Source: Aquipuribacter sp. SD81 (lineage in GTDB: Bacteria > Actinomycetota > Actinomycetes > Actinomycetales > JBBAYJ01). Taken from it: a stretch of 64,000 nt of DNA. Positions 12,103-20,289 of the stretch are shown here, in pieces; position 1 is the stretch's first letter; the number at the start of each line of letters is the position of its first letter. The position numbers were made by a program, and so were the translations under genes. The notes beneath the pieces are model-generated. The model was not told the DNA's origin. It saw nothing but the letters and a program-made list of their open reading frames with translations, and made no database searches. Location of the stretch: contig NZ_JBBAYJ010000003.1 of assembly GCF_037153975.1 (NCBI RefSeq), positions 1-64,000 of the forward strand, in the 5' to 3' direction.

Positions 12103-13458
12103 TCAGCCCACGCGCTCGCGACGCCCGAGCAGGCCCTGCGGCCGCACGAGCAGGATGATGATGAGCACCGCCAGGGCGCCGACGTTCTTCAGCTCCGGCG
12201 GGATCACGAGCGTGCTCACCTCGATGAGCAGGCCGACGAAGACCGCCCCGAGCATGGCGCCGAACGCCGTCCCGAGGCCGCCGAGGACGACCGCGGCGAA
12301 GATGAGCAGGAGCAGCTGGAAGCCCAGGAGGAAGTTCATCCCCTGGGTGAGGCCGAAGAACATGCCCGACAGCGCCGCGAGCGCGGTGCCGACGACCCAC
12401 ACGACCCGGATGACGCCGTCGACGTCGATGCCGCTCGCCGCCGCGAGGGCCGGGTTGTCGCTCACCGCGCGGGTCGCCTTGCCGATGCGGGTGTAGAGCA
12501 GGCCGAGGGCGAAGGCGATGAGCACGACGACCGAGATGCCCATGACGATGAGGTGCGACGGCGGGATCCGGACGGAGCCGAACGCCAGCGGCGCCTGCGC
12601 CGCGAAGTCCTGGTAGAAGACCGTCTGCCCGCCGTACAGGTAGAGGAAGCCGTACCGGAGGAAGAAGCTCAGGCCGATCGAGAAGATCATCATGGCGATG
12701 AGCCCGATCTGCTTGCGTCTGAGCTGGCGCCAGACCGCCGTCTCCTGCACCCAGCCGAACGCGGCCGCGGCCAGGAGCGCCAGCGGGGCCGCGACGAGCA
12801 GGGGCAGGCCGGCGACCACGTGGAACGAGTACGTGATGAGCGCGCCGAAGGTCACCAGCTCGCCGTGGGCGAAGTTGGTGAGGCCCGTCGTGCCGAACAC
12901 CAGCGACAGGCCGATGGCGGCGAGGGCGAGGATGAGCCCGAACCGCAGGCCCGACACCACGAGCTGCGGCAGGCGGTTCCACGGGATCTCGGCGAAGAAG
13001 CCGCCGACGTCGGCGGCGCCCTCGGTGCCGTCGCCGATGCCCGCCTGCAGGCGGAACGCGACCGTGCGCGGCGTACCGGGGTCGACGCGGGTGGTGAAGG
13101 GGTTCTCCTCCACGCCCAGGTCCGCGTCCTCCGGCAGCACGGACAGGTCGAGCTCGATCTCGTACTCGCCGGGCTGCGGCACGTCGAAGCTCACGGTGCC
13201 CTCGGCGTCGGTCTCGCCCTCGCCGACGACGTCGCCCTCGAAGCGGACGGTCACCGGGACGCCGGGGACGTCCTCCCGCGTCTCGTCGTCGCGCACGCGG
13301 ACGTTGATCGTCTCGCCGCCCTCCTCCTCACCCCCCGACGCGAGGACGGCCGCGGGTGGCGGTGCGGCCTCGGGGGCGGCTGCCGCGTGAGCGGCTGCCG
13401 CCGGCCCGGCGGCTGTCAGTGCCAGGGCGAGCCCGGCGAGCGCGAGGAGTCGACGCAC
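12103..13458 (-). CDS. livH: branched-chain amino acid ABC permease LivH with exported N-terminal domain
   Basis: Permease of 451 aa, about 160 residues longer than a usual LivH. Residues 1–25 are a signal peptide (basic start, Ala/Leu core, AAAHA-like cleavage). Residues about 50–140 form a beta-rich domain resembling an Ig-like or carboxypeptidase-regulatory-like fold (DVPGVPVTVRFEG, AEGTVSFDVPQPGEYEI). The normal LivH membrane part starts near 165 and includes GTTGLTNFAHGELV. The GTG at 13458 has a GGAGGA ribosome site 6 nt upstream and gives the signal peptide; a later start would waste it. A candidate -10 (TAGAGT on the minus strand) is at 13532–13537. The extra domain would sit outside the membrane and might contact the binding protein; that role is inference. 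Confidence 0.88.
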   Translation of the reverse strand: MRRLLALAGLALALTAAGPAAAAHAAAAPEAAPPPAAVLASGGEEEGGETINVRVRDDETREDVPGVPVTVRFEGDVVGEGETDAEGTVSFDVPQPGEYEIELDLSVLPEDADLGVEENPFTTRVDPGTPRTVAFRLQAGIGDGTEGAADVGGFFAEIPWNRLPQLVVSGLRFGLILALAAIGLSLVFGTTGLTNFAHGELVTFGALITYSFHVVAGLPLLVAAPLALLAAAAFGWVQETAVWRQLRRKQIGLIAMMIFSIGLSFFLRYGFLYLYGGQTVFYQDFAAQAPLAFGSVRIPPSHLIVMGISVVVLIAFALGLLYTRIGKATRAVSDNPALAAASGIDVDGVIRVVWVVGTALAALSGMFFGLTQGMNFLLGFQLLLLIFAAVVLGGLGTAFGAMLGAVFVGLLIEVSTLVIPPELKNVGALAVLIIILLVRPQGLLGRRERVG

Positions 13459-13622
13459 CCGTGTTCCTCCGTCGTGGCAGGGGGGTTGAGGCAGGGGACA
13501 CCCGCGGCTGGGCCGCAGGCGGTGACGCCGGACTCTAGCCACACTCGGTACCGGTTGGGACCCCGCCGGGCGGAAAGTTCACCGGAAAGTGACACGAGGA
13601 CCGGAACGTCCTGCGGTCGGAG

Positions 13623-14399
13623 TCACCCTGTCGCCGAACGGACGAGCGCCACCAGGACCGGCGCCACGACGAGGGCGGGGAGCAGGTCGCCGACCGGCAC
13701 CTCCTTCACGCGCAGCAGCCGCAGACCGACCCCCAGCAGCAGCAGGCCGCCCGTGGCCGACAGCGCCGCGACCTGCGCGGCGTCGAGCAGGTCGCCGAGC
13801 AGCGCCCCCACCACGGTGAGCGTGCCCTGCACGACCGCGACGGACAGCGCGCTCAGCAGCACGCCGGAACCGAGCGCCGACGCGAACGCCGCGGCGGCGA
13901 CACCGTCGAGCAGAGACTTCACGGCCAGCTCGTCGATGCCGCGGCCGAGCCCGTCGTTGACGGCGCCGAGCACCGTCAGCGGCCCCACGCAGAACACGAG
14001 CGAGGCGGTCACGAAGCCCTCGACGAAGCGGTGCTCCCCGGCCTCGCCGTCGCCCGGGGTCCGTCGGGTCCCGCCGACGCGCAGCAGCAGGGCCCGCAGG
14101 CGGTGACCGAGGCGCTCGAGGCGCTCCTCGATCCGCAGCAGCGCCCCCAGCACCCCGCCGAGCAGGGCCGAGCCGAGCACCACGAGGGCGGCGCCCGCCC
14201 CGACCGCCTCCGCGAGCGCGGGGTCCTGCACGTCGAGCACCGAGAGCACGGCGATGGACAACGTGCCGAGGCCGAGCGCGGCCATCGCGACGTCGCGGAC
14301 CCGGTCCGGCAGGCGCGCGCCGAGCAGCAGCCCGACCGTCCCGCCGACGAGGACCGTGACGACGTTGAGGACGGTGCCGGCGCCGACGAAGAGGGTCAC
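13623..14399 (-). CDS. DUF554 family membrane protein
   Basis: Integral membrane protein of 258 aa of the DUF554 (YqgA/YdfK-like) family: the start (GTVLNVVTVLVGGTVGLLLG), the central FVEGFVTASLVFCVGPLTVLGA segment and several further hydrophobic helices fit that family. Function is not established. GTG at 14399 overlaps the stop of the thioesterase gene by 4 bp (GTGA), so the two are probably translated together. A charged, Arg/Gly-rich loop lies around residues 85–125. Confidence 0.8.
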   Translation of the reverse strand: MTLFVGAGTVLNVVTVLVGGTVGLLLGARLPDRVRDVAMAALGLGTLSIAVLSVLDVQDPALAEAVGAGAALVVLGSALLGGVLGALLRIEERLERLGHRLRALLLRVGGTRRTPGDGEAGEHRFVEGFVTASLVFCVGPLTVLGAVNDGLGRGIDELAVKSLLDGVAAAAFASALGSGVLLSALSVAVVQGTLTVVGALLGDLLDAAQVAALSATGGLLLLGVGLRLLRVKEVPVGDLLPALVVAPVLVALVRSATG

Positions 14400-14848
14400 G
14401 CCCGCGTCGGGGCGGTCGAGGCGCCCGGCACGGCGTCGCGCAGCAGGCACGTGATGCGCGCGGTGCAGACCCGTCGGCCGTCGGCGTCGGTGACGACGAC
14501 CTCGTAGCAGGCGAGCGTGCGGCCGAGCTGCAGCGCGGTCGCCGTGCCCGTCACCACGCCCTCGCGCACGGCTCGGTGGTGCGTGGCGTTGATGTCGACC
14601 CCGACCGCCACGCGGCCCTCGCCGGCGGCGAGCATGGCGCCGACGGAGCCGAGGGTCTCGGCGAGCGCGACGCTCGCCCCGCCGTGCAGCAGGCCGTACG
14701 GCTGGGTGTTGCCGGCGACCGGCATCGTGGCGACGAGCCGGTCGGCGGAGACCTCGAGCAGGTCGATGCCGAGCCGCTCGATGAGCGTGCCCGGGGTGCC
14801 CGCGCGGACCTGCTCCAGGCGCTCGGCGTCCTCGTCGGTCGGTGTCAC
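14396..14848 (-). CDS. hotdog-fold acyl-CoA thioesterase, PaaI/YdiI type
   Basis: Thioesterase of 150 aa: the QPYGLLHGGASVALAETLGS segment carries the helix and catalytic acid region of PaaI/YdiI-type enzymes. It should hydrolyse an acyl- or aryl-CoA; the substrate is unknown. The GTG start at 14848 has no Shine–Dalgarno but is preceded on its own strand by TAGGCT (14860–14855) ending 6 nt away, so it is probably leaderless. It is divergent from polA, a neighbourhood seen in other actinobacteria, and overlaps the downstream DUF554 gene. Confidence 0.88.
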   Translation of the reverse strand: MTPTDEDAERLEQVRAGTPGTLIERLGIDLLEVSADRLVATMPVAGNTQPYGLLHGGASVALAETLGSVGAMLAAGEGRVAVGVDINATHHRAVREGVVTGTATALQLGRTLACYEVVVTDADGRRVCTARITCLLRDAVPGASTAPTRA

Positions 14849-14854
14849 ACCGGG

Positions 14855-14864
14855 AGCCTAGGGT
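14855..14864. promoter_or_regulatory. overlapping divergent -10 elements for the thioesterase gene and polA
   Basis: The near-palindrome AGCCTAGGGT contains TAGGGT on the plus strand (14859–14864), 7 nt before the polA GTG at 14872. It also contains TAGGCT on the minus strand (14860–14855), 6 nt before the thioesterase GTG at 14848. Both hexamers share the central CTAG, so one A/T-containing spot may open for transcription in either direction. This is inferred from sequence only. Confidence 0.6.
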
Positions 14865-14871
14865 GGCTCGG

Positions 14872-17622
14872 GTGGGACGCCTGCTGCTGGTCGACGGTCA
14901 CTCGCTCGCGTACCGCGCGTTCTACGCGCTGCCGGCGGAGAACTTCTCCACGAGCACGGGCCAGACCACCAACGCCGTCTACGGCTTCACCTCCATGCTC
15001 ATCAACGTCCTGCGGGACGAGGAGCCCACCCACCTCGCCGTCGCCTTCGACCTCTCCCGGCAGACCTTCCGCACCGCGGAGTACGCCGAGTACAAGGCCA
15101 ACCGCTCGGCCACCCCGTCGGAGTTCTCGGGGCAGGTCCCGCTCATCCGCGAGGTCCTCGACGCCATGGGCATCCGGCAGGTGACGGCCGAGGGCTTCGA
15201 GGCCGACGACGTGATCTGCACGCTCACGCGGCAAGGCCGCGAGGCCGGGCACGACGTGCTCGTCGTCACCGGCGACCGCGACAGCTTCCAGCTCGTCGAC
15301 GACCACGTCACCGTGCTCTACCCGGTCCGCGGCGTGTCGGAGCTGTCGCGCATGGACCCGGCGGCGGTCGAGGCGCGCTACGGCGTGCCGCCGTCGCTGT
15401 ACCCGGACCTCGCCGCCCTGGTCGGGGAGGACAGCGACAACCTGCCCGGCGTCCCGGGCGTCGGCCCCAAGACGGCCGCGAAGTGGCTGCTCGCGCACGG
15501 CGGCCTGGGGGGCGTCATCGGCGCGGTCGACACCATCAAGGGCAAGGCGGGGGAGAACCTGCGCGCGCACCTGTCCGACGTCGAGCGCAACCGGCGCCTC
15601 AACCGCCTCGTCGGCGACCTCGCGCTCGACGTCGACGTCGCGGAGCTCGAGAAGCGCCCGTGGGACCGCGACGCCATCCACACGGTCTTCGACGGCCTGG
15701 AGTTCCGGGTCCTGCGCGACCGCATCTTCGCGACGCTCGACAACGACGAGCCGACCGCCACCGAGGGCTACGCGCTCACGGTCACGCGCCTGGACGAGGA
15801 CGCCGCCCGCGGCTGGTGGGGCGGGCGTGCCGCGGGGGAGCGGCTCGGCGCCGAGCTCGTCGTGGCCGACGACGGCGCCGTGGAGGCCGTCGCGCTCGCG
15901 ACGGCCGACGACGACGGGCAGGTGGGGGAGGTCGTCACCGTGCCGGCGCCCGTGCTCCTCGACCTCGCGCGCGCCGGCGGCGGTCCGGCGCTCGTGCTGC
16001 ACGACGCCAAGCCGCAGCTGCACCTGCTGTCGCGTCCCGCGGGCACCGCCGGCACGGCCGGCACCGCCGGGCTGCCCGACGGCCTCGTGGTGAGCGACAC
16101 CGCGCTCGCCGCCTACCTGTGCCGGCCCGACCAGCGTTCCTACGACCTCGCCGACCTCGCGGTCCGGCACCTGCACCGCAGCCTGGTCGACGGCGCGGAG
16201 GTGGCCGAGGACGAGCAGTCCGTCGAGGACCAGCTCTCGCTGGGCCTGGACGGCGCCGCGGGCGGTGACGAGGACGACCTGCTCGAGGCGGCCCGCGCGA
16301 CGCGGGAGCAGCGCGCCGGGATCCGGGCCGCCGCGGTCGCCGAGCTCGACGTGGTCCTCGCCCGCGAGCTCGACGAGCGCGAGGGCACGGCGCTGCTCAC
16401 CGACGTCGAGCTGCCGCTGCTGCGCGTGCTCGCCCGCATGGAGGACGCCGGCATCGCGGTCGACGTCGAGCGGCTCGAGGGCCTGCGCGAGCACTACGAC
16501 GTCCGCGTGTCGGAAGCGGCGCGCCTGGCGTACGCGGAGGTGGGGGAGGAGATCAACCTCGGCTCGCCCAAGCAGCTGCAGCGCGTCCTGTTCGAGCAGC
16601 TCGACATGCCGAAGACGAAGCGGACCAAGACGGGGTACACCACCGACGCCGAGGCGCTGCAGGACCTGTACGAGCGCACCGAGCACCCGTTCCTGCTCCA
16701 CCTGCTCGAGCACCGCGACGCCATACGGCTCCGCCAGACCGTCGAGGGTCTGCTCGCGACGGTCGGGCCGGACCGGCGCATCCGCACGACGTTCCAGCAG
16801 ACCATCGCCGCGACCGGGCGGCTGTCGTCGACCGACCCCAACCTGCAGAACATCCCCATCCGGACCGAGGAGGGCCGTCGCATCCGCGACGCCTTCGTGG
16901 TCGGGGAGGACGGCCGGGGGGCGATGGGCTGCCTCATGAGCGCCGACTACTCCCAGGTCGAGATGCGGATCATGGCGCACCTGTCCGGCGACGCCGGCCT
17001 CATCGAGGCCTTCCGCTCCGGGGAGGACCTCCACCGCTTCGTCGGCTCGCGCGTCTTCGAGGTGGAGCCCGCCGACGTCACGCCCGAGATGCGGGCCAAG
17101 GTCAAGGCGATGAGCTACGGGCTCGCGTACGGGCTCAGCGCCTTCGGGCTGTCGCGGCAGCTGCGGACGCCGGTCGAGGAGTCCCGCGCGCTCATGGACG
17201 AGTACTTCGAGCGCTTCGGCGGCGTGCGGGACTACCTGCGCGGGGTCGTCGACCAGGCCCGGCGCGACGGCTGGACGGCGACGATCCTCGGTCGGCGCCG
17301 GTACCTGCCGGACCTCACGAGCGACAACCGGCAGCGCCGCGAGGCCGCGGAGCGGATGGCGCTCAACGCGCCGATCCAGGGCTCGGCCGCCGACCTCGTC
17401 AAGGTCGCGATGCTCGGGGTGCAGGCCGGCCTCGACGCCGCGGGCGCCCGCTCGCGCATGCTCCTGCAGGTCCACGACGAGCTCGTGCTCGAGGTGGCCG
17501 CCGACGAGCTCGACGACGTCCGCGAGCTCGTCGTGCAGCAGATGGCGGGCGCGGCGGACCTCGCCGTCCCGCTCGACGTGTCGGTGGGCGTCGGCGGCTC
17601 CTGGTTCGACGCCGCGCACTAG
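14872..17622 (+). CDS. polA: DNA polymerase I
   Basis: DNA polymerase I, 916 aa, for gap filling and primer removal in replication and repair. The N-terminal 5'-nuclease starts with LLLVDGHSLAYRAF. The polymerase domain has DYSQVE (motif A, Asp692) and VHDEL (motif C, 867–871). The middle domain lacks a clear DxE exonuclease motif, so proofreading is probably absent, as in mycobacterial PolA. The GTG at 14872 is preferred over the one at 14863. It gives the usual N-terminus and places TAGGGT 7 nt upstream, whereas the earlier GTG would overlap that hexamer. Expected to work with the UvrABC genes of this window in excision repair. Confidence 0.96.
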   Translation: MGRLLLVDGHSLAYRAFYALPAENFSTSTGQTTNAVYGFTSMLINVLRDEEPTHLAVAFDLSRQTFRTAEYAEYKANRSATPSEFSGQVPLIREVLDAMGIRQVTAEGFEADDVICTLTRQGREAGHDVLVVTGDRDSFQLVDDHVTVLYPVRGVSELSRMDPAAVEARYGVPPSLYPDLAALVGEDSDNLPGVPGVGPKTAAKWLLAHGGLGGVIGAVDTIKGKAGENLRAHLSDVERNRRLNRLVGDLALDVDVAELEKRPWDRDAIHTVFDGLEFRVLRDRIFATLDNDEPTATEGYALTVTRLDEDAARGWWGGRAAGERLGAELVVADDGAVEAVALATADDDGQVGEVVTVPAPVLLDLARAGGGPALVLHDAKPQLHLLSRPAGTAGTAGTAGLPDGLVVSDTALAAYLCRPDQRSYDLADLAVRHLHRSLVDGAEVAEDEQSVEDQLSLGLDGAAGGDEDDLLEAARATREQRAGIRAAAVAELDVVLARELDEREGTALLTDVELPLLRVLARMEDAGIAVDVERLEGLREHYDVRVSEAARLAYAEVGEEINLGSPKQLQRVLFEQLDMPKTKRTKTGYTTDAEALQDLYERTEHPFLLHLLEHRDAIRLRQTVEGLLATVGPDRRIRTTFQQTIAATGRLSSTDPNLQNIPIRTEEGRRIRDAFVVGEDGRGAMGCLMSADYSQVEMRIMAHLSGDAGLIEAFRSGEDLHRFVGSRVFEVEPADVTPEMRAKVKAMSYGLAYGLSAFGLSRQLRTPVEESRALMDEYFERFGGVRDYLRGVVDQARRDGWTATILGRRRYLPDLTSDNRQRREAAERMALNAPIQGSAADLVKVAMLGVQAGLDAAGARSRMLLQVHDELVLEVAADELDDVRELVVQQMAGAADLAVPLDVSVGVGGSWFDAAH

Positions 17623-17658
17623 GGCGGCCCCGAGCCGCTCCCGCGAGCCCGGCGTGCG

Positions 17659-18687
17659 TCAGGACGCGGCGAGGCGGGGGACGACCTCCGTGCCGAGCAG
17701 CTCGATGCCCCGCAGCAGGTCCGCGTGCGACATGCGCGGGTTCGTCATCTGGATGGACACGCGGTCCACGCCCCCCAGCTGGTCCGACACCCGCGCCAGC
17801 TTGGCCGCCACGGTGTCGGGGTCGCCCATGACGAAGGCGCCGTCGGGCCCGCTCGTGGCGTCGAACTGCGCCCGGGTCGGCGGCCGGAAGCCGCGCTCGC
17901 GGGACACGGTCGTGAACATCTCGTGCCAGCCGGGGTAGACGATGTCGGTGGCGGTGCGCACGTCCTCGGCCACGTAGCCGAACATGTGCAGGCCGACGGC
18001 CAGCCGCTCCGGCGGGTGCCCGGCCTCGGCGCCGGCCTGGCGGTACAGCCGGACCAGCGGGGCGAACTGGCGGGGCTCGCCGCCGATGATCGCCACCATG
18101 AGCGGCAGGCCGAGCACGCCCGCGCGCAGGAACGACTCCGGGGTGCCGCCCACGCCCACCCAGACCGGCAGGGGGTCCTGCGCGGGCCGGGGGTAGACGC
18201 CCTGCCCGGTGAGCGCGGGCCGGTGCCGTCCCGACCACGTGACGTGCGTGCTGTCGCGCAGGCGCAGCAGGAGGTCGAGCTTCTCGGTGAAGAGGTCGTC
18301 GTAGTCGCGCAGGTCGAGCCCGAACAGCGGGAAGGCCTCGGTGAAGGAGCCTCGTCCCACGACGAGGTCGACCCGCCCGCCGGACAGCAGGTCGAGGGTG
18401 GCAAACTGCTGGAACACCCGCACCGGGTCGTTGGCGCTGAGGACCGCGACGGCGCTGCCGAGCCGGATGCGCTCCGTGCGCGCGGCGGCGGCCCCGAGGA
18501 TCACCGGGGGAGCCGAGTCGTAGTACTCCTCGCGGTGGTGCTCCCCGATGCCGAAGGAGTGCAGGCCGACGCGGTCGGCGAGCTCGATCTCCTCGAGCAG
18601 GTGCGCGAGCCGCTCGACGGGGCCGACGACGTGGCCGGTGCCGGGGTCGGTGACGCGGGACACGAAGCTGTCGACGCCGAGGTGCAC
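17659..18687 (-). CDS. LLM-class flavin-dependent oxidoreductase
   Basis: Bacterial-luciferase-like (LLM) oxidoreductase of 342 aa. The IGEHHREEY segment near the N-terminus, the RIRLGSAVAVLSANDPVR strand and the GRGSF loop are typical of the group that uses reduced FMN or F420. The substrate cannot be predicted. The GTG at 18687 has a GGGAG ribosome site about 5 nt upstream and gives a normal length. It converges on polA with only 36 bp between the stop codons. The upstream gene on this strand is a broken reductase. Confidence 0.88.
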   Translation of the reverse strand: MHLGVDSFVSRVTDPGTGHVVGPVERLAHLLEEIELADRVGLHSFGIGEHHREEYYDSAPPVILGAAAARTERIRLGSAVAVLSANDPVRVFQQFATLDLLSGGRVDLVVGRGSFTEAFPLFGLDLRDYDDLFTEKLDLLLRLRDSTHVTWSGRHRPALTGQGVYPRPAQDPLPVWVGVGGTPESFLRAGVLGLPLMVAIIGGEPRQFAPLVRLYRQAGAEAGHPPERLAVGLHMFGYVAEDVRTATDIVYPGWHEMFTTVSRERGFRPPTRAQFDATSGPDGAFVMGDPDTVAAKLARVSDQLGGVDRVSIQMTNPRMSHADLLRGIELLGTEVVPRLAAS

Positions 18688-18767
18688 GGGGGCTCCCGGG
18701 GGTGAGGGCGGTCGGGGCGCGGTGCGGCCCCGCACGAGCGTAGGAGGGCGTGGCCCACCCGGGACGG

Positions 18768-19216
18768 TCAGTGGCGGGTGGGCCGGTAGACGAGTTCGAG
18801 CACGTCGCCGTCGAGCACGTGGCTCTCGAGCAGCTCGAGGTCGAAGTCCTCGGCGCCCCGGAGGACCTGGCTCGTCCCGGTACGCCCGGACACGACGGGG
18901 AAGACGGTCAGCTGCATCCGGTCCACGAGACCGGCCGCCATGAGCGTGCTGGACACGACCGTCTCGGGCGCCCGCAGCATCCGCCGGTTCCACTCGTCCT
19001 GCGTGAGGGGGTCCTCACCCGCGACGAGGGCGCCGGCGACCTCGCGGAACCTCGTGGCCCGAACACCAGCCGGGGGAGCGGCTCGAGCTGCCGGGCGCGG
19101 CGCTCCAGCAGCTCCGGTCCCTGTCGGCCCCAGTACCCGCCCCAGTCGGCGCCCTCGACGAAGGAGCCGAACCCGTCGACGGTCGTGAAGACGTCCCAGG
19201 TGTACGTGGCGGTCAT
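18768..19216 (-). pseudogene. dihydrofolate reductase-like (RibD C-terminal) gene, frameshifted and internally shortened
   Basis: The start is intact: ATG at 19216 with a GGAGGGG ribosome site, then MTATYTWDVFTTVDG, typical of RibD-C/DHFR-like proteins. That frame continues to LPRLVFG near 19056 and then reads into unrelated sequence. The family sequence resumes one frame over (TRFREVAG...WNRRMLR) to the stop at 18768. A single missing base in the G-run near 19056 explains the shift. A second defect is at about 18941: VVSSTL joins directly to MAAGLVDR, skipping some 35 residues that relatives normally have there. Two independent lesions make a decayed gene more likely than a sequencing error, though the shift alone could be an error. 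Confidence 0.75.
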
Positions 19217-19305
19217 CGTGCCCCTCCGGTGGATCCGGCCGTCGGTCGTGAGGACAGACCACGGCGCGGCGTCGGACTCATCGCCGTCCCGCCGGGCGGC
19301 GGGCC

Positions 19306-20148
19306 TCAGGGCAGGGCGCAGACCAGCAGGAGCGTGCCCGGCACGTACTGCCCACGCAGCGGCGACCAGCCGCCCCACGTGTCCTCCAGCCCGTCGGGCC
19401 ACTCGGGCTCGACGGCGTCCTCGAGCACGAGCCCGGCCGCACGGACCAGGCGCACCCAGTCGCCGACGGTCCGGTGGTACTCCGCGTAGACGACCCGGCC
19501 GCCGTCGCGCTCGACGTAGGCCCGACGGTCGAAGTACGACAGCGACACCCGCAGGCCGTCCCAGCCGGGGTCGTCCGGCAGCGCCCACCGGAACGGGTGG
19601 GTGACGCTCGCGACGAACCGGCCCGCCGGGCGCAGCACCCGGGCCACCTCACGGAGCACGGCGCCGGCGTCGGCGACGAAGGGCAGGGCGCCGTACGCGG
19701 AGAACGCGAGGTCGACCGAGGCGTCGGCCAGCGGCAGGCGGCACGCGTCCGCCTGCACGGCGGGGGTGCCCGGCCCGCGCAGCCGGAGCATGCCCGTCGA
19801 CAGGTCGAGCGCGACGGGCCGCCCGCCCTGCTCCGCCACCCAGCGGCTGCCCTGCGCGGCGCCCGCACCCACCTCGAGCACCCGCGCGCCGGCGAGCGAC
19901 CCGGCCGGCCCGAGCAGCCGGGCGTCGGCCTCGTCGAGCCCCTCCGGGCACCACACGAGCCGCGCGGGCAGGTCGGCGGGCGCGCGGCCCGCGGCCGCAC
20001 GGCGCCCCTCGCCCCGGAGCCCGGCGAGGAAGGCGGCGTGCTCGGCCTGGTAGCCGGCGGCCTCGGCGTCCCACCAGGACCGGTTCGCCCGCACGGCCTC
20101 GTCGGCCGGCACCCCGTCGGTCATGCCCGCCGTCGTCCCGTCCACCAC
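19306..20148 (-). CDS. class I SAM-dependent methyltransferase
   Basis: Methyltransferase of about 280 aa with a Rossmann fold: motif I is VLEVGAGAAQGSRW, followed by the acidic VALDLS turn and a DLAFSAYGALPFV strand. Substrate unknown. A gene of this type beside rpsA is common in actinobacteria. The start is uncertain. GTG at 20148 is favoured because CAGGCT on the minus strand (20160–20155) ends 6 nt upstream, fitting the leaderless pattern seen elsewhere here; GTG 20145 and ATG 20124 are alternatives. It is divergent from rpsA. Confidence 0.85.
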   Translation of the reverse strand: MVDGTTAGMTDGVPADEAVRANRSWWDAEAAGYQAEHAAFLAGLRGEGRRAAAGRAPADLPARLVWCPEGLDEADARLLGPAGSLAGARVLEVGAGAAQGSRWVAEQGGRPVALDLSTGMLRLRGPGTPAVQADACRLPLADASVDLAFSAYGALPFVADAGAVLREVARVLRPAGRFVASVTHPFRWALPDDPGWDGLRVSLSYFDRRAYVERDGGRVVYAEYHRTVGDWVRLVRAAGLVLEDAVEPEWPDGLEDTWGGWSPLRGQYVPGTLLLVCALP

Positions 20149-20194
20149 GGCGCGAGCCTGGCACAAGGCCGGAATGACCGTCCCACCTGCCGCG

Positions 20195-20224
20195 TTGACC
20201 CTGTGTCATCGCCGTCGATACCCT
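20195..20224 (+). promoter_or_regulatory. rpsA promoter
   Basis: TTGACC (20195–20200) and TACCCT (20219–20224) are separated by 18 bp, the best consensus-like promoter in the window, as expected for a highly expressed ribosomal gene. Transcription should start near 20231, giving a leader of about 59 nt. Confidence 0.7.
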
Positions 20225-20246
20225 TTCGACGCGCACGCCCGTGTGC

Positions 20247-20262
20247 GACCTGACCACAGGTC
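20247..20262 (+). promoter_or_regulatory. small hairpin in the rpsA leader
   Basis: GACCTG (20247–20252) and CAGGTC (20257–20262) form a perfect 6-bp stem with an ACCA loop, inside the predicted 5' leader and 27 bp before the rpsA start. It could be an operator, or a structure affecting translation (S1 is autoregulated in E. coli). The function is inferred only. Confidence 0.35.
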
Positions 20263-20289
20263 ATCGACCAATCCGGAGCCCACTACTTC

